This document shows, piece after piece, positions 1-8,757 of a stretch of DNA of 64,000 nucleotides. Under the pieces are notes generated by a model. That model was not told the DNA's origin. It searched no databases and saw only the letters and a program-made list of their open reading frames with translations. Within the stretch, counting starts at the first letter, position 1. The number at the start of each line of letters is the position of its first letter. The stretch spans positions 62,001-126,000 of the forward strand of contig NZ_JARVRX010000004.1 in assembly GCF_030209435.1 (NCBI RefSeq), given 5' to 3'. A program made the translations under genes and the position numbers. The stretch is from Mycolicibacterium sp. lyk4-40-TYG-92. GTDB taxonomy: Bacteria; Actinomycetota; Actinomycetes; Mycobacteriales; Mycobacteriaceae.

Positions 1-1
1 T

Positions 2-322
2 ATCGATCTGCTCATCGACCTGCGCGTGGACCGTTCCCGGTTCGAGGTGACGGGCGAGATCGCGCTGATCGCCACCGCTCGCGCCGCCGAGCCGCTCCTG
101 CTGATCATCGACATTCCGAAACCCGAGCGCAAAGACATCACCGTCAACGTGACATCCCAGACGCTGCGGGGTGAACTCCTGCGGATCGTGGCGGACGTCG
201 ACTCGGAGATCAAACGCGTCATCGCCAAGCAGGTCGGCCGCCGGATCGAGGCCCCCGAAGCGCAGCAGGCAAAGGTCGTCGACATCGGCAAGCGGATCGC
301 CAGCGCATGGACCGGCATCTGA
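2..322 (+). CDS. C-terminal part of an unrecognised protein (5' truncated by window edge)
   Basis: The reading frame is open from base 2 and ends with TGA at 320-322, so only the last 106 residues are in the window; the true start lies upstream. The fragment has alternating hydrophobic beta-like stretches (LLLIIDIPKPE) followed by a charged amphipathic helical tail (ELLRIVADVDSEIKRVIAKQ). I do not recognise the family. Codon use is GC-rich and typical of the surrounding mycobacterial DNA, so coding is credible. Function unknown. Confidence 0.6.
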   Translation: MDLLIDLRVDRSRFEVTGEIALIATARAAEPLLLIIDIPKPERKDITVNVTSQTLRGELLRIVADVDSEIKRVIAKQVGRRIEAPEAQQAKVVDIGKRIASAWTGI

Positions 323-350
323 CCGCGCCGACGTCGGCCAAGGTGCCGGC

Positions 351-495
351 GTGACGGTGTATGCCATTGCGCAGCTTCGGTTTACGGACCGATCGGGATC
401 GCGAGAAGGTCGTGCTGATGTCGTTTCCCGACGAGCAGTCGTTCCGGGAATGGGCGAATTCGCCTGAGTATCAGGAAATCTCGGTCGATCGGTCA
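351..495 (+). pseudogene. Decayed DUF1330 (NIPSNAP-like dimeric barrel) gene
   Basis: A GTG at 351 opens with VTVYAIAQLRFTDR, the usual start of mycobacterial DUF1330 proteins (about 95 residues). After base ~392 the similarity moves to another frame, with DREKVVLMSFPDE and REWANSPEYQEISVDR up to about 495, the usual C-terminal half of the same family. Around 40 central residues are missing, and the true end after SVDR is also lost. An internal deletion that changed frame explains this best. The product would not fold as a DUF1330 domain. Confidence 0.55.
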
Positions 496-566
496 AGGGT
501 ATCGGCCCCTCGTAGCCGGTTCGCGGCGATCAGGCCGACGCTATTTGGTTGCTGCTGTAGAACTCA

Positions 567-1166
567 TTAGCTCGCGGGGGCAACGCCGTTCAGGACGAAG
601 TCGATGACGTCGCCGGCGACGTCGCGTTGCGTCTTATTCGAACTGAGGGCATTGTGCAACAGCGCTGTCATCATGACCGCACCGAAAATGCTGACAGCAT
701 CGGTGCGTGCGTCCGCCACGCGCTTCAAGGTGCCGTCCGCGGCGCCGGCCTCGAGCACACGCGCAATGGGTTCGTAGAACGCGTGCTCGACCGCCGAGGC
801 GAGGTCGGGGAGGCGGATGGCGCGGCCCAGGTCGCCGACCAGCGCCATGCTCGTCCCCGGGCGATCCATGGTGTGCGCGACCTGCGCGGTGATGACGGCG
901 ATGAGCCGTTCCCGCCCGCTGCCGGCGGAATCGGCGGCAGCGGCAACGTCACGAGCCAGATCACTCAGCGAATCCCGCAGCAGGAAGCCGAGGATGTCGT
1001 CCTTGCCGGTGAAGTAGTAGTACAGCGTGGCTTTCGGGACGCCGGACGCCGCGGCGATCTCTTCGATCTTCGTGTTCTCCAAGCCTTTGGCGGCGATCAG
1101 GTCGGCCGCGGCATAGAGCTTGCTCGCCACCGCCGCGGGCACTGCCCGTCCCGTCTGCTCAGCCAC
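567..1166 (-). CDS. TetR/AcrR family transcriptional repressor
   Basis: This 199-residue protein has an N-terminal TetR helix-turn-helix at about residues 15-60; the recognition helix reads SGVPKATLYYYFTGKDD. The alpha-helical C-terminal ligand domain has no specific signature I recognise. I chose GTG at 1166 because family similarity starts just after it; the frame stays open upstream to an ATG at 1226. The gene is divergent from the flavin dehydrogenase at 1290. A perfect 17-bp palindrome between them (1236-1252) is the likely operator, so it probably represses itself and the dehydrogenase. The ligand is unknown; a steroid or aromatic compound is possible given the neighbour, but that is inference. 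Confidence 0.9.
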   Translation of the reverse strand: MAEQTGRAVPAAVASKLYAAADLIAAKGLENTKIEEIAAASGVPKATLYYYFTGKDDILGFLLRDSLSDLARDVAAAADSAGSGRERLIAVITAQVAHTMDRPGTSMALVGDLGRAIRLPDLASAVEHAFYEPIARVLEAGAADGTLKRVADARTDAVSIFGAVMMTALLHNALSSNKTQRDVAGDVIDFVLNGVAPAS

Positions 1167-1235
1167 GAGTCGAAGTGTACGAGGCGCCGGCCCCCGGCAT
1201 CCCGGGACGGTGGAACCGATATCCAAACTGATATG

Positions 1236-1252
1236 TTGTACTCAGAGTACAA
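1236..1252. promoter_or_regulatory. Probable TetR operator (perfect 17-bp palindrome)
   Basis: TTGTACTCAGAGTACAA has two perfect 8-bp arms around one central A. It lies in the 123-bp gap between the divergent TetR gene (start 1166) and the flavin dehydrogenase (start 1290). Length and symmetry fit a TetR dimer site. Confidence 0.65.
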
Positions 1253-1289
1253 ACCATGAGTTGTAGATGTGCCGGAAGGGGTGGTCACG

Positions 1290-2891
1290 ATGAGCAGCGT
1301 CACCGCAGACGTCGTCGTGGTCGGATACGGAGCCGCGGGGGTGTGCGCTGCGCTCGAGGCGCGCGCCGCGGGCGCGGACGTCCTCGCCATAGATCGTTTC
1401 AACGGGGGCGGCGCCACGCAGGTGTCCGGCGGGATCATCTACGCCGGCGGGGGCACGTGGGTCCAGCGCCAAGCGGGTATCGCCGACAGTGCCGATGCGA
1501 TGTATGACTACCTGCACGCCGAGGTCGGCGACTCGGTGCGGCCGGAAACACTGCGGCGGTTCGTCGATGGCAGCCCCGCCATGATCGACTGGCTCACCGC
1601 ACACGGCGTGCCGTTCGAGGCGTCGGTGTGCCCCTACAAGACGTCCTACCCCAACAACAAGTACTACCTCTATTACTCGGGGAGTGAGAATTCCGGGCAC
1701 TTCCGTGCGCTCACCCCGCCGGTCCAGCGCGGTCACCGAGCCAAGGGTGCGGGTGCATCGGGCAAGCAGATCTATCAGCCGCTCGCGGCATCAGCACGAC
1801 GGGCGGGCGTGCGCACGATGTTCCACACTCGAGCCGAGTCACTTCTGATCGATACCGCAGGCCGGGTCGTGGGGGTCCGGACCAGCACCCTGGCGCACGC
1901 TCCGGCGTGGGTGCAGCGACGTTATGCCACGTACGCCGCACTGGCCGTGAAACCCGGTATCTACTATCCGCCGCTGCGCGCGGCGATGGACCGGCGCCTG
2001 GCGGCCCTCGAGCGCCGCTACGCCCGGACGGTCGAGGTCCATGCCCGCAAAGGTGTAATCCTCTGCGCCGGTGGATATATCGCCAATCGTGAGCTGATCG
2101 AGCAGCACGCTCCGGACTATCGCGACGGCCTGCAGCTCGGCACCAGCGGGGACGACGGCAGCGGTATGCAGTTGGCTGTCGACGTCGGCGCCGCCGTGGA
2201 TCGGCTGGACAACGTCTCCGCGTGGCGGTTCATCACGCCGCCCAGTGCGATGCTCGGCGGGCTTGTCATCGACGAATGCGGGCAGCGTTTCATCGACGAA
2301 ACCCGTTACGGTGCAGCGATCGGCAATGCGATGGTGCGGGGCCACAACGGGCGGGGCTGGATCCTCACCGACCGGACGCTGCTCGAGCAGGCGCGCAAAC
2401 AGCTTCCGCAGCAAGCGATCTGGTTTCAGCGCCTGCAGATGGAAGCGATGCTGCGGACCGATCGCGTTGAGGCGGCCACCATCGAAGCTGTCGCAGTCAA
2501 AGCGGGCGTCGACCCGGCTGGACTGTGCCGCACGGTCGCTGAGCACAACGAGGCCGCGGCATCGGGGCGCCCGGATCCGATGGGCAAGCCGGCCGAATAC
2601 GTCCATCCCATGGAACAGGGTCCGTACTCACTGATCGCGATCTCGATCAAACGCAGCCTGATCAACCCGTGCCCGATGTTCACCCTCGGCGGCCTGATCG
2701 TCGATGAAGACACCGGCGCCGTGAAAACCAATGGCGGACAACCGATCGACGGCCTCTTCGCGGCGGGACGCACGGCGGTCGGTATCTGCGCCAACTCCTA
2801 TGTGAGCGGGCTGTCGCTGGCCGACTGTGTGTACTCCGGACGGCGTGCCGCACAGCACGCCGTCCAACTACCTTCGGTCAGCGCTCGCTGA
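1290..2891 (+). CDS. FAD-binding dehydrogenase (FAD_binding_2 / 3-ketosteroid-dehydrogenase-like)
   Basis: This 533-residue flavoprotein opens with a Rossmann FAD motif (DVVVVGYGAAG, residues 8-18) and an acidic residue ending the second strand (LAIDR). A C-terminal FAD-contact region contains GLFAAGRTAVGICANSYVSG. This layout is that of the fumarate reductase/3-oxosteroid 1-dehydrogenase superfamily, which oxidises or reduces C-C bonds next to a carbonyl. ATG 1290 is preferred over the in-frame GTG at 1269 because GGAAGGGG (1274-1281) sits 8 bases upstream. It is probably controlled by the divergent TetR. The substrate cannot be told from sequence; steroid or other ketone substrates are typical of the family. 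The last 14 bases overlap the convergent mmpL gene. Confidence 0.85.
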   Translation: MSSVTADVVVVGYGAAGVCAALEARAAGADVLAIDRFNGGGATQVSGGIIYAGGGTWVQRQAGIADSADAMYDYLHAEVGDSVRPETLRRFVDGSPAMIDWLTAHGVPFEASVCPYKTSYPNNKYYLYYSGSENSGHFRALTPPVQRGHRAKGAGASGKQIYQPLAASARRAGVRTMFHTRAESLLIDTAGRVVGVRTSTLAHAPAWVQRRYATYAALAVKPGIYYPPLRAAMDRRLAALERRYARTVEVHARKGVILCAGGYIANRELIEQHAPDYRDGLQLGTSGDDGSGMQLAVDVGAAVDRLDNVSAWRFITPPSAMLGGLVIDECGQRFIDETRYGAAIGNAMVRGHNGRGWILTDRTLLEQARKQLPQQAIWFQRLQMEAMLRTDRVEAATIEAVAVKAGVDPAGLCRTVAEHNEAAASGRPDPMGKPAEYVHPMEQGPYSLIAISIKRSLINPCPMFTLGGLIVDEDTGAVKTNGGQPIDGLFAAGRTAVGICANSYVSGLSLADCVYSGRRAAQHAVQLPSVSAR

Positions 2892-5754
2892 GCGACAGGT
2901 CATCATCGTCGAACTTCTGCGGCGACGGCCACTCTGCGGGCACCGGACGCTGGCGCACGATCTGCGGCCACCAGAACCACTTGCCCAGCAGTGCGGCGAT
3001 CGACGGCGTCATGAACGACCGCACCACCAACGTGTCGAACAGCAGACCCAGGCCGATGGTCGTACCGATCTGCCCGAGGATCATGAGCGGGCTGAAGATG
3101 AACGCCGCCATCGTGGCGGAGAAGACCAGACCCGCTGCTGTGACGACGCTGCCGGTGCCACCCATCGACCGGATGATGCCGGTGTTCAGGCCGGCATGCA
3201 TCTCCTCTTTGAACCGGGACACCAGCAGCAGGTTGTAGTCCGCGCCGACGGCCAGAAGCAGGATGATGGCGAGTGGCACCACGACCCAGTACAGATGGAT
3301 GCCGAAGATGTACTGCCACACCAGAACCGACAAGCCGATCGATGCGCCCAGCGACAGCACGACGGTACCGACGATGACGGCCGCGGCCACGATACTGCGG
3401 GTCACGATCACCATGATCAGCAGGATGAGCGCGACTGCCGCCAGTGCGGAGATCAACAGGTCGTACTTGGTGCCCTCCTGGATGTCCTTGTTGGTGGAGC
3501 CGATACCGGCGATGTAGATCTTGGCGTCCGACATGGGTGTCGCCTTGAGAGCATCGAACACCGCGTCCTTGATCGCGTTGATGTGCGGGATGGCCTCGGG
3601 GTTGGCGGGGTTGCCCTGGTGCGTCACGATCATCCGCGCCGCCTTGCCGTCTGGCGACAGGAACAGCTTGAGTCCGCGTTTGAAGTCGGCGTTGTCGAAC
3701 GCCTCGGGCGGCAGGTAGAACGTGTCGTCGTTCTTGGCGTCGTCGAACGCCTTGCCCATGGCGGTGGCGTTCTTCAGGGCCTCGTCGCTCTGCGAGTTGG
3801 TGCCACCGGTGGTCGCGTAATTCGACAGTGTCAGTTCGCGATTGCGTTCCTGGATGGCGATCTGCGGCGGGATCAGCGCCACCAGCTGCGGCTGCAGGGC
3901 GTCCAACCTGTCGAGGCTGGCCGTGATGTTGCCGAACTTGTCGGAGAGATCAGCGATCCCGTCCAGCGAATCGAACACCGACCGCAGCGCCGCGCACATG
4001 GGGATGTCGAAGCAGTGCGGTTCCCAGTAGAAGTAGTTGCGCAGTGGGCGGAATTGATCGTCGAAATCGGCGAGCTTGTTTCGCAGATCGTTGACCGTCA
4101 CGACGGTGTCGTGGAACGCCTCGACCTGATCATGGGTCGCCGCGGCGCTCTGCTTCTGCAACGACAGTTGTTGCTTGAGTACGCTGATGGTGTTGTCGAT
4201 CTCGCCCGCCTGCTTCAGCAGATCGTTGGCCCGGTCCTTCTGGTAGCCCAGGTTCATGATCTGGCTCGCGCTGGATGCGCTGATCTGGAACGGGATGGAA
4301 CTGTGTGTGATCGGCGTGCCCAGCGGACGTGTAATCGATTGCACCAGAGCGATTCCCGGTGTGTGCAGTACGGCCTTGGCGGCACGCTCCAGGATCAGCA
4401 TGTCGGCCGGATTCCGCATGTCGTGGTCGGCTTCGATCATCACCAGTTCGGGGTTGATGCGGGCTTCGGTGAAATGCCGTTCGGCGGCTTCCATGCCGAC
4501 GACACCGGGTGCGCTGGCGGGGATGTACGGGCGGTTGTCGTAGCTGACCTCGAAGCCGGGTAGCGCGAACACACCGATGAGCGCGATCGCGCCCGTCACC
4601 ACCAGGATGGGCCCCGGCCAGCGCACGATGGCGGCGCCGATCCGGCGCCAGCCGCGTGCCCGTTGGGCGACCTTGGGTTCGAGGAGTCCGAACCGGGTGG
4701 CGATCAACAACACTGCGGGACCCAGCGTCAGCGCGGCCGCCAAAGTCACGAGAACGCCGAGGGCGGCGGGGATACCGAGTGTCTGGAAGTAGGGGAGCCG
4801 GGTGAACTGCATGCAGGCAACGGCGCCGGCGATGGTCAGTCCGGAGCCGACCATCACGTGAACCGTGCCGTGCCACATGTCGTGGTAGGCCGAGATCCGG
4901 TCCATGCCCTTGCCACGTGCCTCCTGGTACCGGCCGACGACGAAGATCGCGTAGTCGGTGCCGGCCGCGATGGCGAGCAGGGTCAACAGGTTGGTCGCGT
5001 AGGTGGACAGACCGATGACGCCGGCGTGCGCGAGGACCGCCACGACGCCACGGGCCGCCGCGAGTTCGATGGCGACGGTCAGCAAGACGATGACCATCGA
5101 CACCAGTGAGCGGTAGACGAACAACAGCATGATGCCGATGACCAGGAAGGTGACACCGGTGACCTCGTTGGTGCCCGCGCTGCCGACTTCGAAGTTGTCG
5201 GTCACCAGTGGCGAAGCACCGGTGATGTACGCCCGGATACCCGGCGGCGGCGGATCGTCGGCGACGATCTTGCGGACGGCGTCGACGGAGATGTTGGACA
5301 TCGCTTCGCCCTGATTACCGCGCAGGTACAGCTGCGTCAGGGCGGCCTTCCCGTCCTTGCTCTGCGAGCCGCCTGCGGTGAGCGGGTCACCCCAGAAGTC
5401 CTGGACGTGCTCGACGTGCTCTTTGTCGGCCTGGAGCCGCTTGACCAAGCCGTCGTAGTAGTTGTGGGCGTCCGGACCGAGCGGCTGATCGCCCTCGATC
5501 ACGAGCATTGCCGCACTGTCGGAATCGAATTCGTTGAAGACCTTTCCGATGTGCCGCATCGCGAGGATGCCGGGTGCATCGGGAGCGTTCTGTCCGACGG
5601 AACGCTCCCAGCCGACTATTTCCAGCTGCGGCGCGATGGTGTTGGAAATGCCGGCGATCGCGATCCAGATCAACAGGATCGGCAGTGCGAACTTGCGGAT
5701 GAGTCGTGCCGGTAGGGCACCCTCGACGGCGGGATCGCTGCGATGCTCGCTCAT
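2878..5754 (-). CDS. MmpL-family RND lipid transporter
   Basis: This 958-residue inner-membrane protein has the RND/MmpL duplicated layout. There is one membrane segment near residues 20-40, a large periplasmic loop, a five-segment bundle at about 200-370, a second loop rich in coiled-coil-like sequence, and a final bundle at about 760-930. Both halves keep the proton-relay Asp-Tyr pair of MmpL proteins (GTDYAIFVVGRYQE and GADYNLLLVSRFKEE). Its ATG (5754) overlaps the mmpS stop by four bases, so the two are co-translated. MmpL proteins export lipids or siderophores across the mycobacterial inner membrane; which cargo this one carries is not evident. It belongs to the shorter MmpL4/5-like group, not MmpL3. 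Confidence 0.95.
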   Translation of the reverse strand: MSEHRSDPAVEGALPARLIRKFALPILLIWIAIAGISNTIAPQLEIVGWERSVGQNAPDAPGILAMRHIGKVFNEFDSDSAAMLVIEGDQPLGPDAHNYYDGLVKRLQADKEHVEHVQDFWGDPLTAGGSQSKDGKAALTQLYLRGNQGEAMSNISVDAVRKIVADDPPPPGIRAYITGASPLVTDNFEVGSAGTNEVTGVTFLVIGIMLLFVYRSLVSMVIVLLTVAIELAAARGVVAVLAHAGVIGLSTYATNLLTLLAIAAGTDYAIFVVGRYQEARGKGMDRISAYHDMWHGTVHVMVGSGLTIAGAVACMQFTRLPYFQTLGIPAALGVLVTLAAALTLGPAVLLIATRFGLLEPKVAQRARGWRRIGAAIVRWPGPILVVTGAIALIGVFALPGFEVSYDNRPYIPASAPGVVGMEAAERHFTEARINPELVMIEADHDMRNPADMLILERAAKAVLHTPGIALVQSITRPLGTPITHSSIPFQISASSASQIMNLGYQKDRANDLLKQAGEIDNTISVLKQQLSLQKQSAAATHDQVEAFHDTVVTVNDLRNKLADFDDQFRPLRNYFYWEPHCFDIPMCAALRSVFDSLDGIADLSDKFGNITASLDRLDALQPQLVALIPPQIAIQERNRELTLSNYATTGGTNSQSDEALKNATAMGKAFDDAKNDDTFYLPPEAFDNADFKRGLKLFLSPDGKAARMIVTHQGNPANPEAIPHINAIKDAVFDALKATPMSDAKIYIAGIGSTNKDIQEGTKYDLLISALAAVALILLIMVIVTRSIVAAAVIVGTVVLSLGASIGLSVLVWQYIFGIHLYWVVVPLAIILLLAVGADYNLLLVSRFKEEMHAGLNTGIIRSMGGTGSVVTAAGLVFSATMAAFIFSPLMILGQIGTTIGLGLLFDTLVVRSFMTPSIAALLGKWFWWPQIVRQRPVPAEWPSPQKFDDDDLSLSER

Positions 5755-6197
5755 GCCGTCTTGTCCAAGCAGGCGATGTAACCGTTCACGTGGTTCGTGG
5801 ACCTTTCGTCCTTGACGATGCCGTTGACGGTGATGCGGCAGCCGATGGTGCTGCCGTCACCCTGTGCTCGCAGGTCGGCGTACATGGTCGGATCGTCGGT
5901 GGTCAGGGCCTGCGACCACGGCAGGGTGACGTTTTCGACGCGCTGAGGCTGCGCATTGATGTCCAGAAAGTTGATGGTGGCCGTGGATCCTGGCGAGCCG
6001 AACACCTCGAACAACACGCGTTTCGGGTTGTAACCGGTGTTTTCCAGGGCTTCGGAACCGGGCCGCGATATCTCGTTGTCGGAACCGAAGATGCCCCGCA
6101 ATCGGTCGACACTGAACCCGACCAGGGCGATCACCATGATCACCACGATGGCGATCCACTGCCGGCGTGCCAACTTGCTGACCGAAAACTTGCTCAA
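5751..6197 (-). CDS. MmpS-family membrane protein, MmpL partner
   Basis: A 148-residue protein with one N-terminal membrane helix (about residues 14-32) and a periplasmic beta-rich domain ending with a two-cysteine region (IGCRITVNG ... YIACLD), as in MmpS4/5. It starts at a rare TTG (6197-6195), chosen because GAAAGG lies seven bases upstream and the family N-terminus (MSKFSVSKLARRQW) begins there. It is the first gene of a two-gene operon with mmpL (ATGA overlap). MmpS proteins act as periplasmic adaptors of their MmpL. The divergent TetR gene and a 14-bp palindrome at 6271-6284 suggest repressor control. Confidence 0.92.
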   Translation of the reverse strand: MSKFSVSKLARRQWIAIVVIMVIALVGFSVDRLRGIFGSDNEISRPGSEALENTGYNPKRVLFEVFGSPGSTATINFLDINAQPQRVENVTLPWSQALTTDDPTMYADLRAQGDGSTIGCRITVNGIVKDERSTNHVNGYIACLDKTA

Positions 6198-6270
6198 GCC
6201 ACAGCCTTTCGACGCCCCCGTTGACGAACAGCCGCAGCAACTTCGTCAAATCGTCCCGTATCGGAGAACG

Positions 6271-6284
6271 GTACGGTACCGTAC
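6271..6284. promoter_or_regulatory. Perfect 14-bp palindrome, probable TetR operator for mmpS-mmpL
   Basis: GTACGGTACCGTAC is a perfect palindrome in the divergent gap between mmpS (start 6197) and the TetR gene (start 6407). It lies 74 bp upstream of the mmpS TTG, where repression of either promoter is feasible. Confidence 0.55.
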
Positions 6285-6406
6285 GCGCAATCGCAACCGG
6301 ATTGACATATGAGCAAAACCCTGCGCTCAATGCCGTAACGAGGTGCAACGTCGTCGTGTAACTCTGGTATTCCATCTGGGTGCGTGCGGCAGAAAGGGGC
6401 GTGGCG

Positions 6407-7003
6407 ATGTCGAATGACATGTGCGAGAGCTCCAGTTGCACATGGAGTGAGCGTGAAGCCGAACTTTTGGCGATCACGCTGGAGCTGTTGCGGGAGCACG
6501 GGTACGACCGGCTGAGCGTGGAGGCTGTCGCGACCAAGGCCAAGGCCAGCAAGGCGACGATGTACCGGCGCTGGCCATCAAAGGCGGATCTGGTGCTGGC
6601 CGCCTTCATCGAAGGCACCCGGAACTCCGCGGTGCCGCCCCATACCGGGTCGCTGCGTGGCGATCTGCTGGAGATCGGCCGGGCAACGTGTCAACAAGCT
6701 CATGAACACACGCCGACCATGCGGGCGGTGCTGAACGAGATGTCGCACAGTCCGGGCCTGCAGGCGGTGATGCAGGAGAAGTTCGTCCTGCAGCGCAAGT
6801 TGGTGCTCGACGGCGTCCTTGCGGAGGCCGTCGAACGCGGCGAGATCGACGCTGCTGCCATCAATGAGGAGATATTCGATCTGCTGCCGGGGTATCTCGT
6901 TTTCCGGGCGCTGGTCTCCGATCGGCCGCCGACCGAAGACACCGTGCGGATCCTGGTCGACGATGTGTTGTTACCGAGCCTCACAGGGCGCCGGAAAAGC
7001 TAG
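6407..7003 (+). CDS. TetR family regulator, likely repressor of mmpS-mmpL
   Basis: A 198-residue TetR protein. The DNA-binding helix-turn-helix is at about residues 25-65, with the strongly conserved recognition segment KASKATMYRRWPSKADL. The C-terminal domain is helical and of the kind seen in multidrug and lipid-export regulators. ATG 6407 has AGAAAGGGG at 6391-6399; an in-frame GTG at 6380 is less well placed. It is divergent from mmpS-mmpL with a palindrome between, matching the usual TetR-MmpL arrangement in mycobacteria. Its stop codon overlaps the convergent MFS gene by four bases. Confidence 0.9.
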   Translation: MSNDMCESSSCTWSEREAELLAITLELLREHGYDRLSVEAVATKAKASKATMYRRWPSKADLVLAAFIEGTRNSAVPPHTGSLRGDLLEIGRATCQQAHEHTPTMRAVLNEMSHSPGLQAVMQEKFVLQRKLVLDGVLAEAVERGEIDAAAINEEIFDLLPGYLVFRALVSDRPPTEDTVRILVDDVLLPSLTGRRKS

Positions 7004-8208
7004 GCGCTGACCCGGTCGGCAACCCATACGCCGAGGGCGGCCAGCGCGAACCCGGCACCCACCACGCTTGTGCCGGTCCACCCGGCAAGCGCGTATGCGA
7101 CTGTGGCGGCGATGGCGCCGAGGCCGGTGCCGATCGAGTAGTAGACCATGTAGCCGCCGATGAGGCTCGTAGTCGCTGTGGGATCGGACTCGACGATCAT
7201 GTGCTGGTTGATGACATGCAACGCCTCGCCCGCGAAATCGAGTGCGACCAAACCGATTCCGAGAAGGATCAATGAGGTCGGCGTTTGGGCGATGGCAAGC
7301 CAGGAGGCGAGGAATACGACAAGCATGCCGCCGGTGGCGAGTTGAGCGTGACCCGCGTCGGCCCAGCGGCCCGCGCCTGATGCGCCGAGCGCCCCGGCAG
7401 CGCCGACGATGCCGAACAGTCCGATCTGCGTCGCGGTCAGATGCCAGGGCTCGGCCGCCAGCGGGAGTGCCATCGATCCCCAGGCGGCACCGAAGCTGGC
7501 AAACATCAATCCGCCGATGAGGCTTCGTACGCGAAATGTGTTGTCATGCCGGGTGAGGACGACGACGGAAGTGATCGCACGCCGGTAGGGCACCGCGACC
7601 TTCTCGACGCTGTCGCGAGGAAGCGTCGCGGCCAACCAAGCGCTGACCGACACCATGACAAGCGCTGCCACGACGAAGACTGCCCGCCAGCCCCACAGTC
7701 CAGCAATCGACCCGGAAACCGTGCGGGCCAACAGGATTCCGAGGACGACTCCGGTGGTGACGACGCCGACGGCACGCCCCCTCCGGTCGGCCGGGCTGGT
7801 CGCCGCGGCGAACGCGGTGATCACCTGGACAACCGTCGAGGCCGCGCCGAAGAGTGCGCAGCAGGCGAGGAACGCCCACGCCGACGGCGCGATGGCGGCC
7901 CCGAACAGGCCCAGCGCGGTCACGGACAGTTGCACGAGGATGATGCGGCGTCGGTCGAAGCGATCACCCAGCGGCACCACGAGGATCAGTCCCAGCAGGT
8001 ATCCGCCCTGCGTGGCCGTTGTCACCCAGCCCAACTGGGCCGGTGACATGTGCAACTGAACACCGAGGTCGTCCAGCAGCGGTTGGGCGTAGTAGACGTT
8101 GGCCACTGCCGCGCCACTGACGAAGGCGAGAAGTAGCGCCATCCCGGTGCCGATTGTCTGAACCGGGCGGGTAGCGGGTTCGGTGCTGCACGACATTCGA
8201 TGGGCCAT
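7000..8208 (-). CDS. MFS (DHA1-type) exporter
   Basis: A 402-residue protein with about 12 membrane helices. MFS motif A is visible between helices 2 and 3 (LGDRFDRRR). The first helix carries AVANVYYAQPLLDDLG, a segment typical of the DHA1 group of drug and metabolite antiporters that are often paired with HxlR or MarR regulators. The start may be ATG 8208 or ATG 8196. The divergent HxlR gene and its repeat cluster at 8241-8284 suggest induction by an HxlR ligand such as a reactive electrophile. Substrate unknown. Confidence 0.88.
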   Translation of the reverse strand: MAHRMSCSTEPATRPVQTIGTGMALLLAFVSGAAVANVYYAQPLLDDLGVQLHMSPAQLGWVTTATQGGYLLGLILVVPLGDRFDRRRIILVQLSVTALGLFGAAIAPSAWAFLACCALFGAASTVVQVITAFAAATSPADRRGRAVGVVTTGVVLGILLARTVSGSIAGLWGWRAVFVVAALVMVSVSAWLAATLPRDSVEKVAVPYRRAITSVVVLTRHDNTFRVRSLIGGLMFASFGAAWGSMALPLAAEPWHLTATQIGLFGIVGAAGALGASGAGRWADAGHAQLATGGMLVVFLASWLAIAQTPTSLILLGIGLVALDFAGEALHVINQHMIVESDPTATTSLIGGYMVYYSIGTGLGAIAATVAYALAGWTGTSVVGAGFALAALGVWVADRVSA

Positions 8209-8240
8209 CCCTCTGGAGCATCTGAAGAAGTGGTACTAGA

Positions 8241-8284
8241 TTGCAACCAGACCATAAGCAGTCTGGTTGCAAATTGCAACCAGG
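8241..8284. promoter_or_regulatory. HxlR operator cluster: three TTGCAACC(AG) half-sites
   Basis: TTGCAACCAGAC (8241-8252) and its exact inverse GTCTGGTTGCAA (8261-8272) form a 12-bp inverted repeat with an 8-bp spacer. A third, direct copy TTGCAACCAG follows at 8274-8283. The cluster sits between the divergent MFS and HxlR genes, so binding there could control both. Confidence 0.65.
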
Positions 8285-8301
8285 ATCAGGTGAGGGGTGC
8301 C

Positions 8302-8757
8302 ATGAGCAGTCGGCTGGCTCGATCGACCTGTCCGGTATCGCGCACCGTCGACATCGTCGGCGACAAGTGGACGTTGATGATCCTTCGCGATGCCTTCGAA
8401 GGGCTATCGCGGTTCTCGCAGTTCCAGCGCAGCCTCGGTGTCGCGAAGAACATCCTGTCGGGGCGTCTGCAGCACCTCGTCGAAGCCGGAGTGATGGAGT
8501 CGCGTCCCGACTCCGGTGGTTCGTCGTATCGAGAGTATGTACTAACCGCGAAGGGGGAGAAGCTCTTTCACCTCATGGTCGCATTGCGGGAATGGGGTGC
8601 CGACAACGCGTTCACCGACGACGAGCCCCGCACGTCATACCTCGACTCGCGTACCGGCGTGCCATTGCCGAGATTGCAGTACCAATCGGCCGATGGCGAC
8701 GAGATCAAGCCCGAGCACACCCGGCCGGTTCGGCCGGACGGATGGGTCGCCCCGTGA
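8302..8757 (+). CDS. HxlR family winged-helix regulator
   Basis: A 151-residue protein with a single HxlR domain: an N-terminal cysteine (STCPVSRTVDIVGDKW), the winged helix (LSRFSQFQRSLGVAKNILSGRL) and the YREYVLTAKGEKL wing region. The conserved early cysteine is where HxlR-type factors can sense electrophiles. ATG 8302 is the start, preceded by GGTGAGGGG at 8289-8297. It is divergent from the MFS exporter with shared operator repeats. The 3' end overlaps the convergent EspR-like gene by 53 bp. Confidence 0.9.
   Translation: MSSRLARSTCPVSRTVDIVGDKWTLMILRDAFEGLSRFSQFQRSLGVAKNILSGRLQHLVEAGVMESRPDSGGSSYREYVLTAKGEKLFHLMVALREWGADNAFTDDEPRTSYLDSRTGVPLPRLQYQSADGDEIKPEHTRPVRPDGWVAP

Noticed and set aside
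2827..4563. A 578-residue frame on the plus strand opposite mmpL
   Set aside because: Highly biased His/Gln/Arg/Asp composition typical of the antisense of a GC-rich membrane protein gene; mmpL is clearly the coding strand.
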